A DNA stretch of 64,000 nt from Shimia sp022448905 (GTDB lineage Bacteria > Pseudomonadota > Alphaproteobacteria > Rhodobacterales > Rhodobacteraceae). Positions 41,028-49,911 of the stretch are shown here, piece after piece; positions within the stretch are counted from its first letter, which is position 1; the number at the start of each line of letters is the position of its first letter. The translations under genes were made by a program, and so were the position numbers. The stretch spans positions 2,294,001 to 2,358,000 of the forward strand of contig NZ_CP138953.1 in the NCBI RefSeq assembly GCF_047126315.1. Direction: 5' to 3'. The notes below the pieces were generated by a model. It ran no database searches and was not told where the DNA came from. It saw only the letters and a program-made list of their open reading frames with translations.

Positions 41028-43583
41028 GTGATACGATTCATCCTCTCGTTCTTCGGGACCATTTTTACGTTTGTGACCATGGGGATTGCCGTGGTGGCGC
41101 TCTCTATTGGGGCGGTGTTCTGGATTTATGGGCAGGAGCTGCCCAGCCATGAGAGCTTGGCGCAGTATAAGCCGCCGACGATCAGCCGGATTTATTCCGG
41201 TGAGGGGCATATTATTGATGAATTTGCCAAAGAGCGCCGTCTGTTTGTGCCAGCCGATGAGATTCCGGAGCTGGTGAAAGAGGCGTTTATCTCGGCGGAA
41301 GACAAAAACTTCTATACGCACTCCGGTTATGACGCACGTGGTATCGCGGCGGCAGCTGTGGAGGCGGTGCAGTCGCGGGGCTCCAACGTGCGCGGGGCGT
41401 CGACGATCACGCAGCAGGTGATGAAAAACTTCCTGCTCTCCGGTGACCGGAAAATTGAACGTAAAATCAAAGAGATCATCCTGGCGACACGGGTGGAGGA
41501 TACGCTGTCCAAGGATCAGATCCTTGAGCTGTACATGAACGAGATTTTCCTCGGTCAAAACTCCTATGGGGTCGCGGCGGCGGCGCAGACCTATTTCAAC
41601 AAGACTTTGGAAGAGCTGGCACCGCATGAGGCGGCGACGCTGGCGTCGATGCCAAAAGCGCCGGGCAAGTTCCACCCGGTGCGTAACATGGATCGGGTTC
41701 TGGCACGGCGGAACTTTGTGCTCAAGGAAATGGCCGAGAATGGCGTGATTACGCAGGCGGTTTATGAGAGCGAGCGTGAGCTGCCGCTGAAGTCGGTGCA
41801 GAACGGCGATTATGAGAGCTACAAGACCGAGCGTCCGCCGCGGGATTACTTCACCGATGAAATTCGGCGCCAGCTGAGCCGTGATTTTGGCGAAGACGAG
41901 TTCTTCTCCGGCGGCATGGCGGTGCGGTCCACAGAAGATCCGGAAATGCAGGATGTGGCGGCAAAGGCGTTGCGTCGGGCACTTGAGAAATATGACCGTT
42001 CGCGCGGTGTGTGGCGTGGCACGGGTGAGGTGTTGCCAGACGAGGTGCTTGGCGACGAGGCGGCCTGGCGTGAGGCGCTGAGTGCGGTTGAAATCCCGCG
42101 CGATGTGGATCTGGAAGGCCAGTGGCATCCGGCGGTGGTGCTGGAAGTGGGCAGCAACGATGCGCGCGTTGGCATTGAAGGTGTCGATGAGGACGATGAC
42201 GGCCATTGGATTCCAGCCAAGGACGCGCAGTGGGCGCGTAAGCGGTTGGAAGACGGCACTTTGGCGCGCAAGGCCAAGGTGGCGGGCGATCTAGTCTCCA
42301 AAGGCGACGTGGTGCTGGTGCGGGCGATGACCAAGGACAGAGACGGTAGCTTTATCCGCTGGTCGCTGCGGCAGGTGCCGGAGGTGCAGGGCGGCTTTAT
42401 GGCCATGGACGTCAACAACGGCCGTGTGATCGCCATGCAGGGGGGCTTCAGCTATCAAGACACGGTGTTCAACCGGGCGACACAGGCGAAGCGTCAGCCG
42501 GGTTCCAGCTTTAAGCCGTTTGTCTATGCTTCGGCGCTGGACAGTGGCTATTCCCCGGCGACGATCGTGATTGACGCGCCAATTGAAATCAACACGCCCC
42601 AAGGTGTGTGGCGTCCTAAGAACTCGACCAACAAATTTTACGGCCCAACGCCGCTCAGGACCGGTATTGAGATGAGCCGGAACCTGATGACCATTCGTCT
42701 GGCGCAGGAAGTTGGGATGGAGACCGTGGCGCGCTATGCAGAGCGTTTTGGCGTCTATGACAACATGGGCGCGTTTTTGGCCAACTCTCTGGGTGCGGAT
42801 GAGACCACGCTCTATCAGATGGTCGCGGCCTATGCGATGTTCGCCAACGGTGGTGAGCGTGTGGAGCCGACCTTGGTCGACCGCGTGCAGGACCGTTATG
42901 GTAAGACGATTTACCGCCACGATCAGCGAGAATGTACTGATTGTCTGGACCCAAGTGTGCCAGAGAGCCGGGGGCCACGTATTGTGACCAACCGTGAGCG
43001 GGTGATGGATGCGATCACCGCCTATCAGCTGACTTCGATGATGGAAGGGGTTGTGAGCCGGGGGACCGCGTCGAGCCAGATCAACCTGCCGGTGCCTGTC
43101 GCAGGCAAGACCGGGACCACCAACGAAGCCAAAGACGTGTGGTTTGTGGGTTTCACCAGCAACATTGTGGCGGGGTGCTACATTGGTCACGACCGGCCGC
43201 GCCCTTTGGGGGCGGGCACCTATGGTGGTACGACATGCGGACCGGTGTTCCAGGAGTTCATGAAAGAGGCGATCAAGAAATACGGTGGCGGGAAATTCCG
43301 CGTACCGCCGGGTGGCCACTTTATCAAGATCGACCGTTATACCGGTGCACGTTTGGACAATGATGCCAGCGGCGCCAGTGTGGTGGCGGAGTACTTCCGA
43401 GACGGTGAGGAGCCAATCTTTGGTATCGCCTATGACGGTGGCTTTGCCATGGGCAGCAACTTGCCGCTGGTGGAAGAAGTGGCCTCGTCGCGTGGCCGTC
43501 AGGTGACCACCTCGTCCGGCGGCACCGGGGTTGTGGGGCCAAAGGCGGACTTTGGCACGGTCAGCTCTGGTGGGTTGTACTAA
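41028..43583 (+). CDS. mrcA: Penicillin-binding protein 1A (bifunctional glycosyltransferase/transpeptidase)
   Basis: The 851-residue protein has a short cytoplasmic end and one membrane helix (about 5-28), a GT51 glycosyltransferase domain (about 50-230, with the catalytic Glu in SAEDKNFYTHSG) and a transpeptidase domain. The transpeptidase carries SSFK (Ser493, Lys496) and KTGTT (about 694). It also has an OB-like insert between the domains, as in PBP1A. It polymerises and cross-links peptidoglycan at the inner membrane. The start is GTG with AGAAGG upstream. The prfB gene lies about 2.6 kb downstream. Confidence 0.97.
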   Translation: MIRFILSFFGTIFTFVTMGIAVVALSIGAVFWIYGQELPSHESLAQYKPPTISRIYSGEGHIIDEFAKERRLFVPADEIPELVKEAFISAEDKNFYTHSGYDARGIAAAAVEAVQSRGSNVRGASTITQQVMKNFLLSGDRKIERKIKEIILATRVEDTLSKDQILELYMNEIFLGQNSYGVAAAAQTYFNKTLEELAPHEAATLASMPKAPGKFHPVRNMDRVLARRNFVLKEMAENGVITQAVYESERELPLKSVQNGDYESYKTERPPRDYFTDEIRRQLSRDFGEDEFFSGGMAVRSTEDPEMQDVAAKALRRALEKYDRSRGVWRGTGEVLPDEVLGDEAAWREALSAVEIPRDVDLEGQWHPAVVLEVGSNDARVGIEGVDEDDDGHWIPAKDAQWARKRLEDGTLARKAKVAGDLVSKGDVVLVRAMTKDRDGSFIRWSLRQVPEVQGGFMAMDVNNGRVIAMQGGFSYQDTVFNRATQAKRQPGSSFKPFVYASALDSGYSPATIVIDAPIEINTPQGVWRPKNSTNKFYGPTPLRTGIEMSRNLMTIRLAQEVGMETVARYAERFGVYDNMGAFLANSLGADETTLYQMVAAYAMFANGGERVEPTLVDRVQDRYGKTIYRHDQRECTDCLDPSVPESRGPRIVTNRERVMDAITAYQLTSMMEGVVSRGTASSQINLPVPVAGKTGTTNEAKDVWFVGFTSNIVAGCYIGHDRPRPLGAGTYGGTTCGPVFQEFMKEAIKKYGGGKFRVPPGGHFIKIDRYTGARLDNDASGASVVAEYFRDGEEPIFGIAYDGGFAMGSNLPLVEEVASSRGRQVTTSSGGTGVVGPKADFGTVSSGGLY

Positions 43584-43628
43584 GCGCTGTAAGTCACTCT
43601 CCGGAAAGTGAAATATGAGCGGGAGCCG

Positions 43629-43651
43629 GAAGCGGTTTCCGCTTTTTTGTG
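43629..43651 (+). terminator. Intrinsic terminator of mrcA
   Basis: A short AAGCGG/CCGCTT stem with a TTT loop (43630-43635 with 43639-43644) is followed by T4. It lies 46 bp after the mrcA stop. Confidence 0.6.
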
Positions 43652-43754
43652 CAGAATGTCGCAGGTCGCGCAAACGCTCAGTCCAGTTAACGAGGCGGCA
43701 ACACTTGGCTCCTATGCAGGCGCAGCAAATTGCAGCCTAACAAGGACTCCTCCA

Positions 43755-44323
43755 ATGAAAAAAACGCTTTTGCCGTTGTGGCCATGCTGGCCGCGACACC
43801 TGTTGTGGCCAACGAGTATGAACCTGCCATGGCAGCATTCCTGAACGACAACATCCGCACCTGGGCACAGGATCCGATCTTGGTGTCTGCGATCAAGGCG
43901 CAGAACGACGTGACCGCGGGGTACGATCAGGCGACCATCGACCAGATGGACACCACCTGGCGTGCCGAAGTGGGCGCAGCGGCGACCCCGACCATCACAC
44001 CTGTGATCGAAAACCCGGCGGCCGATTTCCTGCGGACGCAGGTTGAAGCCTCCGCCGGTCAGATCACCGAGATTGCCCTGATGGATTCGGTTGGTCTGAA
44101 CGTGGCGCTATCGGGTGTGAACTCCGACATGTGGCAGGGTGACGAAGCCAAATACCAGCAGACTTACAGCGTGGGACCGGAGGCCTATCACTTCAGCGAA
44201 GTGGAACTGGACGACTCCACCCGCACCTATCAGGTGCAGATTTCGATGACCATTGTGGACCCGGACACCGGAACCGGCATTGGCGCGATCACCGTTGGTG
44301 TGGACGCAGAAACCCTCGAATAA
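43755..44323 (+). CDS. Periplasmic Cache/PDC-like sensory protein; start out of frame at a 7-A tract
   Basis: The body encodes a protein of about 180 residues (NEYEPAMAAFLND through VGVDAETLE). ALMDSVGLNVALSGVNSDMWQGDE and the YQVQISMTI and IGAITVGVD strands resemble Cache/PDC ligand-binding domains. The obvious start, ATG at 43755 with AAGGA 8 nt upstream, is one base out of frame across the A tract at 43758-43764. With eight A residues it would read MKKNAFAVVAMLAATPVVANEYEP, an ideal signal peptide. As read, translation could begin only at weaker sites such as ATG 43784. It is either a sequencing or cultivation indel, or slippage-controlled expression. A chemoreceptor gene follows. Confidence 0.65.
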
Positions 44324-44330
44324 TTGCTGT

Positions 44331-44351
44331 GCGATCCCCTCCAGGGATCGC
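44331..44351 (+). terminator. Hairpin between the Cache-like gene and the chemoreceptor gene
   Basis: A perfect 8-bp stem GCGATCCC/GGGATCGC (44331-44338 with 44344-44351) with a 5-nt loop lacks a strong T run. It may lower read-through into the chemoreceptor gene rather than end transcription. Confidence 0.5.
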
Positions 44352-44371
44352 AGTCTCTTCAGGAGTAGAAT

Positions 44372-46096
44372 ATGAAGTTGTTTTCGTCGGTTCTGGCGTT
44401 GTTTGATAAGCTGTCTGTGTTTTTAAAAGCCACGCTGTTGATTGTGGGCACCACGTTGATCGTGGCCACGATGCTGACCGTGGATTCCCAGCGTCAGGTG
44501 ACCAAGTCGATCAAAAACGGTCTGTTGCAACTGGCCACCGAGATGACCAGTTCCACGGCAGCCAACGCCAGCGGTGCCATCCGCTTTGGCGACACCGAGT
44601 CCCTGCAGACCATTCTGGACACCACTTTGGCGCGGGCAGACGGGCAGGCGTTGTATGCGGTGGCTTTCAACAAAGCGGGCGAAGCCATTGGGTCTTCCGG
44701 TGTCAAGCCAAGCGGCGCGGGCTCTGACGTTGCGGCGCTGGCTAAGAAAACACTGCAAAGCGGGAAAGCGGCGCGGTCTGAAAGCGGCTATGTAATGGCA
44801 GAGCCGGCGCGCAGCGGCAAAGACGGCAGCAAGATTGCCGGCTCTGTGGCGATCATTTGGTCTCCGGATCAGGCACTGGCGCAGGCCCAAGCGGCGAATA
44901 TGCTGTCAATTGCCACCGCCGGTGTGGTTTTTCTGGTGATGTGTACGCTGTGCGCTTGGGTGATCCGCACCGTGGTATCCCATCCGCTGCAGGATGTGCG
45001 CGAAGTGGTGCGTGACATTGCCGAGGGGCGCTATGACACGCCTGCAAAACACGTAGAGCGCGGGGACGAGATTGGCGGGATTTCCCGCACGGTTGAAGGC
45101 CTGAAAGTGCAGCTGGCCGAAGCCCATGAAGTGGAACAGGAGCAGAAGCTGGCTCAGCAGGAGCAGGACCGTGTGGTTGAGGCGCTGACAGCGGCGCTGC
45201 AGCGGTTGGCCGAGGGCGATCTGACCCATCCAATCGCGCAACGTTTCTCGGCAGGCTATGAGCCGCTGCGGGAGAACTACAACAACACGTTGGTCACGCT
45301 GGTGTCGATTATGGAAACCGTGGTGGAGAACTCCCACCGCATTCGCGCAAGCTCCAAGGAGATTGGCGAGTCTTCGACCTCGCTGGCGACCCGCACCGAA
45401 AGCCAGGCCTCCACGCTGGAGCAAACCGCCCATGCGATGGAAGAGTTGACCGCCAGCGTGAGCGCGGCTGCCGAAGGCGCCCGGAATGTGGAAACCATCG
45501 TTGCGGGGACAAAACGGACGGTGCAATCCAGCGGCAATGTGGTGCAACAAGCGGTCGATGCGATGTCGTTGATTCAGGCGTCTTCAGATAAAATTTCGCA
45601 GATCATCTCGGTGATTGACGACATCTCGTTCCAGACCAACCTGCTGGCGCTGAACGCGGGTGTGGAAGCGGCGCGGGCCGGGGACGCGGGGCGCGGCTTT
45701 GCGGTTGTGGCTTCCGAAGTGCGCGCTCTGGCGCAGCGGTCGTCTGAGTCTGCAGCGGAGATCAAAGAGTTGATCAACGAAAGTGCGACTCACGTGGACG
45801 AGGGCGTCCGATTGGTGGGCTGCACTGGCCACGAGTTGACCAAGATCATCAGTGGCGTGGCCACCGTGTCCGAGCACATCAGCGGCATTGCCGACGGCGC
45901 AGCGCGTCAGGCGGACACCCTGAGCGGGATCAACCGTGGTGTGGCGGAGCTGGATCGTGTGACCCAGCAAAACGCCGCCATGGTGGAAGAGACCGCCGCC
46001 GCCAGCACCGTGCTGCACAGCGACGCCAGTGAGCTGGCCGGGCAGGTGTCGGTGTTCAAGGTGACACCGGAAGGCACGGCGCGCCGGGCAGCGTGA
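44372..46096 (+). CDS. Methyl-accepting chemotaxis protein
   Basis: The 574-residue receptor has two membrane helices (about 17-36 and 178-200) around a periplasmic domain of about 140 residues (LLQLATEMTSST through AGSVAIIWSP), which looks like a short Cache domain. A HAMP domain follows (about 200-252), a second HAMP-like segment (about 275-325), and the signalling hairpin with its tip near DISFQTNLLALNAGVEAARAG. It should report to CheA/CheW; none of these genes is in the window. AGGAG precedes the ATG. The Cache-like gene upstream may encode its partner. Confidence 0.93.
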   Translation: MKLFSSVLALFDKLSVFLKATLLIVGTTLIVATMLTVDSQRQVTKSIKNGLLQLATEMTSSTAANASGAIRFGDTESLQTILDTTLARADGQALYAVAFNKAGEAIGSSGVKPSGAGSDVAALAKKTLQSGKAARSESGYVMAEPARSGKDGSKIAGSVAIIWSPDQALAQAQAANMLSIATAGVVFLVMCTLCAWVIRTVVSHPLQDVREVVRDIAEGRYDTPAKHVERGDEIGGISRTVEGLKVQLAEAHEVEQEQKLAQQEQDRVVEALTAALQRLAEGDLTHPIAQRFSAGYEPLRENYNNTLVTLVSIMETVVENSHRIRASSKEIGESSTSLATRTESQASTLEQTAHAMEELTASVSAAAEGARNVETIVAGTKRTVQSSGNVVQQAVDAMSLIQASSDKISQIISVIDDISFQTNLLALNAGVEAARAGDAGRGFAVVASEVRALAQRSSESAAEIKELINESATHVDEGVRLVGCTGHELTKIISGVATVSEHISGIADGAARQADTLSGINRGVAELDRVTQQNAAMVEETAAASTVLHSDASELAGQVSVFKVTPEGTARRAA

Positions 46097-46233
46097 GCAC
46101 TGCAGCCAGCTGATCACACTGAAAAACTCTATGACGCACGGCTGGGCGAAGCGCTTGGCCGTGCGTCGTCACTTGCGGGGCAGGCGGGGCTGCGCTATCA
46201 CGCTGATCTGAACCCATAAGAAGGTCTTTTCCC
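46097..46233 (+). other. Untranslated stretch after the chemoreceptor stop, with in-frame coding-like continuation and a hairpin
   Basis: After the TGA at 46094, the same frame runs on for 40 codons to a TAA at about 46217-46219. It has ordinary-looking codons (TEKLYDARLGEALGR, then AGLRYHADLNP). A perfect 10-bp stem GACGCACGGC/GCCGTGCGTC (46133-46142 with 46158-46167) lies inside it. The prfB ribosome-binding site AAGAAGG follows. I see no start codon with a ribosome-binding site for a separate gene. Confidence 0.4.
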
Positions 46234-47361
46234 ATGCGCGCTGAAGCTCAGAACACCGTTACAGAGATCGAAAAATCCCTGACCCTGTTGCGCCAGCGCA
46301 TGGATTGGGAAACTGCGGCCTATCGGCTGGAAGAGTTCAACGCGCGGGTGGAAGATCCGAACCTGTGGGATGACGCCGCAGCGGCGCAGAAGCTGATGCG
46401 GGAGCGTCAGACTTTGGTGGACGCGATGGACAATGTGACCGCGATTGAGACCGAGCTGTCTGACAACATCGAGCTGATTGAATTGGGCGAGATGGAAGAG
46501 GATGAGGAGGTTGTGGCCGAGGCCGAAGAAGCGCTGAAGGCGCTGGCGGTCAAGGCGGCGGAGAAAGAGCTGGAAGCGCTGCTGGATGGTGAGGCCGATG
46601 GCAATGACACCTTCCTGGAGATCAACTCTGGTGCGGGCGGCACGGAGAGCTGTGACTGGGCCAGCATGCTGGCGCGGATGTATGTGCGCTGGGCTGAGAA
46701 GAAAGGCTACAAGGTTGAGCTGCAGGCCGAGAGCGCGGGCGAAGAAGCGGGCATCAAATCGGCGGCCTATAAGATTTCCGGGCACAACGCCTATGGCTGG
46801 CTGAAGTCCGAAAGCGGCGTGCACCGCTTGGTGCGGATTTCGCCGTTTGATAGCGCCGCCAAACGCCACACGTCGTTTACGTCGGTGAAGGTCTATCCGG
46901 TGGTGGATGACAACATCGAGATTGAGGTGAACCCGGCAGACATTCGGATCGATACGTATCGCTCCTCGGGCGCCGGTGGTCAGCACGTGAACACCACCGA
47001 CTCGGCGGTGCGGATTACCCACCACCCCACCGGGATTGTGGTGACAAGCTCTGAGAAGTCGCAGCACCAGAACCGTGACATTGCCATGAAAGCGCTGAAG
47101 TCGCGGCTGTATCAGATCGAGCTCGACAAGCGCTCTGCGCTGGTGAACGAGGTGCATGAAAACGCCGGTGACGCTGGCTGGGGCAACCAGATCCGCTCTT
47201 ACGTGTTGCAGCCCTATCAGATGGTGAAAGACCTGCGCACCAGCTATGAGACCAGCGACACCAAAGGCGTGCTGGATGGCGATCTGGATGGGTTGATGGC
47301 GGCGACATTGGCGATGGACGTGTCCGGCATGAGCCGCGCGGATGCGCAGTCTGAGGACTAA
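46234..47361 (+). CDS. prfB: Peptide chain release factor 2
   Basis: The 375-residue protein recognises UGA/UAA stop codons. It has the SPF anticodon-like tripeptide (RISPFDSAAKR) and the GGQ motif (GAGGQHVNTTDSAVRITH). The reading frame is continuous, without the programmed frameshift found in E. coli prfB. The start has AAGAAGG upstream. It follows mrcA in relatives, and here two genes lie between them. A two-hairpin element follows the stop. Confidence 0.97.
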   Translation: MRAEAQNTVTEIEKSLTLLRQRMDWETAAYRLEEFNARVEDPNLWDDAAAAQKLMRERQTLVDAMDNVTAIETELSDNIELIELGEMEEDEEVVAEAEEALKALAVKAAEKELEALLDGEADGNDTFLEINSGAGGTESCDWASMLARMYVRWAEKKGYKVELQAESAGEEAGIKSAAYKISGHNAYGWLKSESGVHRLVRISPFDSAAKRHTSFTSVKVYPVVDDNIEIEVNPADIRIDTYRSSGAGGQHVNTTDSAVRITHHPTGIVVTSSEKSQHQNRDIAMKALKSRLYQIELDKRSALVNEVHENAGDAGWGNQIRSYVLQPYQMVKDLRTSYETSDTKGVLDGDLDGLMAATLAMDVSGMSRADAQSED

Positions 47362-47378
47362 CTTAATAGCCGGTTTGT

Positions 47379-47438
47379 GGGGGCTTTGCCCCCGTCACCG
47401 CGCGCGGTGACTCCCCCAGGATATTTGTGGAATGAGAA
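47379..47438. repeat. Two-hairpin dispersed element, copy 2
   Basis: Hairpin A is GGGGGC/GCCCCC (47379-47384 with 47388-47393). Hairpin B is GTCACC/GGTGAC (47394-47399 with 47406-47411), where copy 1 has GTCGCC/GGCGAC. That is a compensatory change of one base pair. The tail TCCCCCAGGATATTTG and GGAATGAGAA is conserved. It lies between prfB and the amidase gene. Confidence 0.75.
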
Positions 47439-47538
47439 TGTGCAGGCGCTTCATCGGGAGATGGGGCGCTTTTTGTTTGTGCGTGCGCTTGTGTGTTTAA
47501 CCTGTTCATGATCCTCTGAACGGGAAGAGGAGCAGGGT

Positions 47539-48966
47539 ATGGCAGAGTTTCTGGATTGGGATGCGGGCCAGTTGGCAGCGGCGATGCGTGGCGGGGATCT
47601 GAGCGCGGAGGCCGTGATGGCGGCGACTTTGGCGCGGATTGAAGCGCGCAATCCTGCGGTGAACGCTATTGTGGACTTACGGGACTCTGAGGTGTTGTTG
47701 GCGGAGGGGCGGTACGCGGATGCGGTGCCGGTTGCCGAGCGCGGCGCGTTGCATGGCATGCCCATTGCGGTGAAAGCGCTTTCAGATGTCAAAGGCATGC
47801 GGACCACTGAAGGCAGCCCGTTGTTTGCCGATCGGGTGGCGGACAGCGACAGTGCCTTTGTGGCGCGGATGCGGGCGGCAGGGGCGATTTTCATTGGTAA
47901 GACCAATGTCCCGGAATTTGGGTTGGGCTCCCACAGTTACAATCCGGTGCATGGGGTGACGTTGAACCCCTTTGATGCCAGTCGGACGGCAGGGGGCAGT
48001 TCCGGCGGGGCTGGCGCGGCTTTGGCGATGAACATGGTGGCGCTGGCAGACGGTAGTGACATGATGGGCAGCCTGCGCAATCCAGCCGGGTGGAACAACG
48101 TTTATGGCTTCCGGCCAAGCTGGGGGACCGTGCCCAAAGAGGTTGGGGCGGAGAGCTTCTGGCAGCAGTTGTCCACCATTGGTCCGATGGGGCGCAGTCC
48201 GCGCGATTGTGCGCTGTTGCTGTCGGTGATGGCCGAAGCCGAGCCGGGGGTGCCGTTTAATATGCCAGAGCGGGACTGGGACTTGCCGGAGGCCTGTGAT
48301 GTCGCTGGCGCGAAGGTTGGCTGGTTGGGCGACTGGGGCGGGGTGATGCCGATGGAAGCGGGGATTTTGCCGCTTTGTGAGACAGGGCTTGGCGTACTTC
48401 GGGAGTTGGGCGCGGAGGTGGAAGATGTGGCGCCGCCTTTTGATGCGGAAGCGATGTTCCAGAGCTGGAGCGACTTGCGGGCCTTTGCCTTGGCCGGGGA
48501 GTTGGCCGCGCTTTATGAGGATGAGGCCACGCGAGGGCGGCTCAAGCCTGCGGCGCAGTGGGAAATCAAGCGCGGTATGGAGATGGGGGCGATGGCGTTG
48601 CATTGTGCCACCAAGGTGCGGTCGGAATGGTTTGCCGCGGCGGCCAAGCTGTTTGAAACTTATGAGGTTTTGGTGTTGCCCGTGGCGCAGGTGTTCCCTT
48701 TCCCGGCAGAGTGGGATTGGCCCAAGGAGATTGCTGGTGTGACCATGGACACCTACCACCGCTGGATGCAGGTGATGGTGCCTGCGAGCTTGCTTGGGTT
48801 GCCTGCGATCAGCGTGCCGGTGGGGTTTAGCGATGAAGGCCTGCCGATGGGCATGCAGATCATTGGCGCCAAAGGCACGGATGTGCGGGTGCTGGAGATT
48901 GCGCAGGCCTACCACGCGGCGACCAACTGGCCCAATAAACGCCCGCCGTACAGCGCAAACGGTTGA
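47539..48966 (+). CDS. Amidase signature family hydrolase
   Basis: The 475-residue amidase has the Ser-cisSer-Lys triad: VKALSD (Lys about 77), GGSSGGAGAAL (cis-Ser) and DMMGSLRNPAG (nucleophile Ser). It probably hydrolyses an amide or carbamoyl substrate, since the GatA signature is partly divergent and no gatB/gatC gene is nearby. RBS AGGAGCAGGGT precedes the ATG. It may form an operon with the DUF2189 gene, which starts 57 bp later. Confidence 0.88.
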   Translation: MAEFLDWDAGQLAAAMRGGDLSAEAVMAATLARIEARNPAVNAIVDLRDSEVLLAEGRYADAVPVAERGALHGMPIAVKALSDVKGMRTTEGSPLFADRVADSDSAFVARMRAAGAIFIGKTNVPEFGLGSHSYNPVHGVTLNPFDASRTAGGSSGGAGAALAMNMVALADGSDMMGSLRNPAGWNNVYGFRPSWGTVPKEVGAESFWQQLSTIGPMGRSPRDCALLLSVMAEAEPGVPFNMPERDWDLPEACDVAGAKVGWLGDWGGVMPMEAGILPLCETGLGVLRELGAEVEDVAPPFDAEAMFQSWSDLRAFALAGELAALYEDEATRGRLKPAAQWEIKRGMEMGAMALHCATKVRSEWFAAAAKLFETYEVLVLPVAQVFPFPAEWDWPKEIAGVTMDTYHRWMQVMVPASLLGLPAISVPVGFSDEGLPMGMQIIGAKGTDVRVLEIAQAYHAATNWPNKRPPYSANG

Positions 48967-49023
48967 TTTAAGATAGCAAACCAGCTTTGATCGCAGGGGA
49001 GCGAGCAGGCGCGGGGAGGGCGC

Positions 49024-49896
49024 ATGTCTGAGGAGACCAATGTGGGTGCGGAGGACCAACGCACCACGAGTAAACCCATGAACGAAACGCAACTGTCTGC
49101 TGCGCGCACCGCCAATGGCGAGCGCGACCACGGGGCGCCCGCGTTGGGCGATGTTTCGGTGGGCATGTTGGGACAGTCGCTGCGGTTGGGGCTGCGCGAT
49201 TTTCTCCGCAAGCCGATGTATGGCATTGGCTTTGGCCTGTTTTACGTGATTGGCGGCTGGCTGATGACCTGGCTGACGGTGGCGAGCGGGCAGAGTTATT
49301 GGCTGACGTTTGCGGCGATTGGCTTTCCGCTGTTGGGGCCGTTTGCTGCAGTGGGACTGTACGAAGTGTCGCTGAGGTTGGAGCGCGGCTGGGAGATCAA
49401 TTGGCCGTTGATTGCCGGTGTGGTCTGGCGCCAGAGCAAAAGGCAGTTGCCGTCGATATGCGCCATCATCATCATTGTGTTCCTGTTCTGGTTCTTTCTG
49501 GCGCATATGATTTTTGCGCTGTTTCTGGGGCTGGCACCGATGACCAATGTGTCGAGTTCCTTTGAGATCTACACCACCACAAACGGCATCACGATGCTGC
49601 TGGTGGGCTCGATCGTCGGGTTTCTGTTTGCGCTGCTGCTGTACATGATCACGGTGTTGTCGTTGCCGCTGTTGCTGGATCGGGAGATTGATTTTGTGAC
49701 CGCAATGATCACCAGCTTTGCCTATGTGCAGAACCATTTTGTTGTGATGCTCGTCTGGGCGGCGATGGTCGCGGGCTTGACCTTTGCCGCGCTGATCCCC
49801 GGGTTTCTCGGTTTGTTGATTTGCCTTCCCGTCCTGGGCCATGGCAGTTGGCATCTGTACGCGCAGATCAAAGCGGCGGGTGCGCAGGACAGCTAA
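49024..49896 (+). CDS. DUF2189 integral membrane protein
   Basis: The 290-residue protein has a polar N-terminus (about 1-50) and six predicted membrane helices (about 75-95, 98-120, 145-170, 190-215, 228-250 and 255-275). These fit DUF2189, with FLRKPMYGIGFGLFYVIGGW and FPLLGPFAAVGLYEVSLRLE. Its function is unknown. It lies 15 bp before a PPOX-like gene and 57 bp after an amidase gene in the same direction. Confidence 0.88.
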   Translation: MSEETNVGAEDQRTTSKPMNETQLSAARTANGERDHGAPALGDVSVGMLGQSLRLGLRDFLRKPMYGIGFGLFYVIGGWLMTWLTVASGQSYWLTFAAIGFPLLGPFAAVGLYEVSLRLERGWEINWPLIAGVVWRQSKRQLPSICAIIIIVFLFWFFLAHMIFALFLGLAPMTNVSSSFEIYTTTNGITMLLVGSIVGFLFALLLYMITVLSLPLLLDREIDFVTAMITSFAYVQNHFVVMLVWAAMVAGLTFAALIPGFLGLLICLPVLGHGSWHLYAQIKAAGAQDS

Positions 49897-49911
49897 GCAG
49901 GGGCAGGCGAG

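Noticed and set aside
46234..46320. Programmed frameshift in prfB
   Set aside because: The frame is continuous from the ATG and no internal UGA at codon 25-26 is seen.
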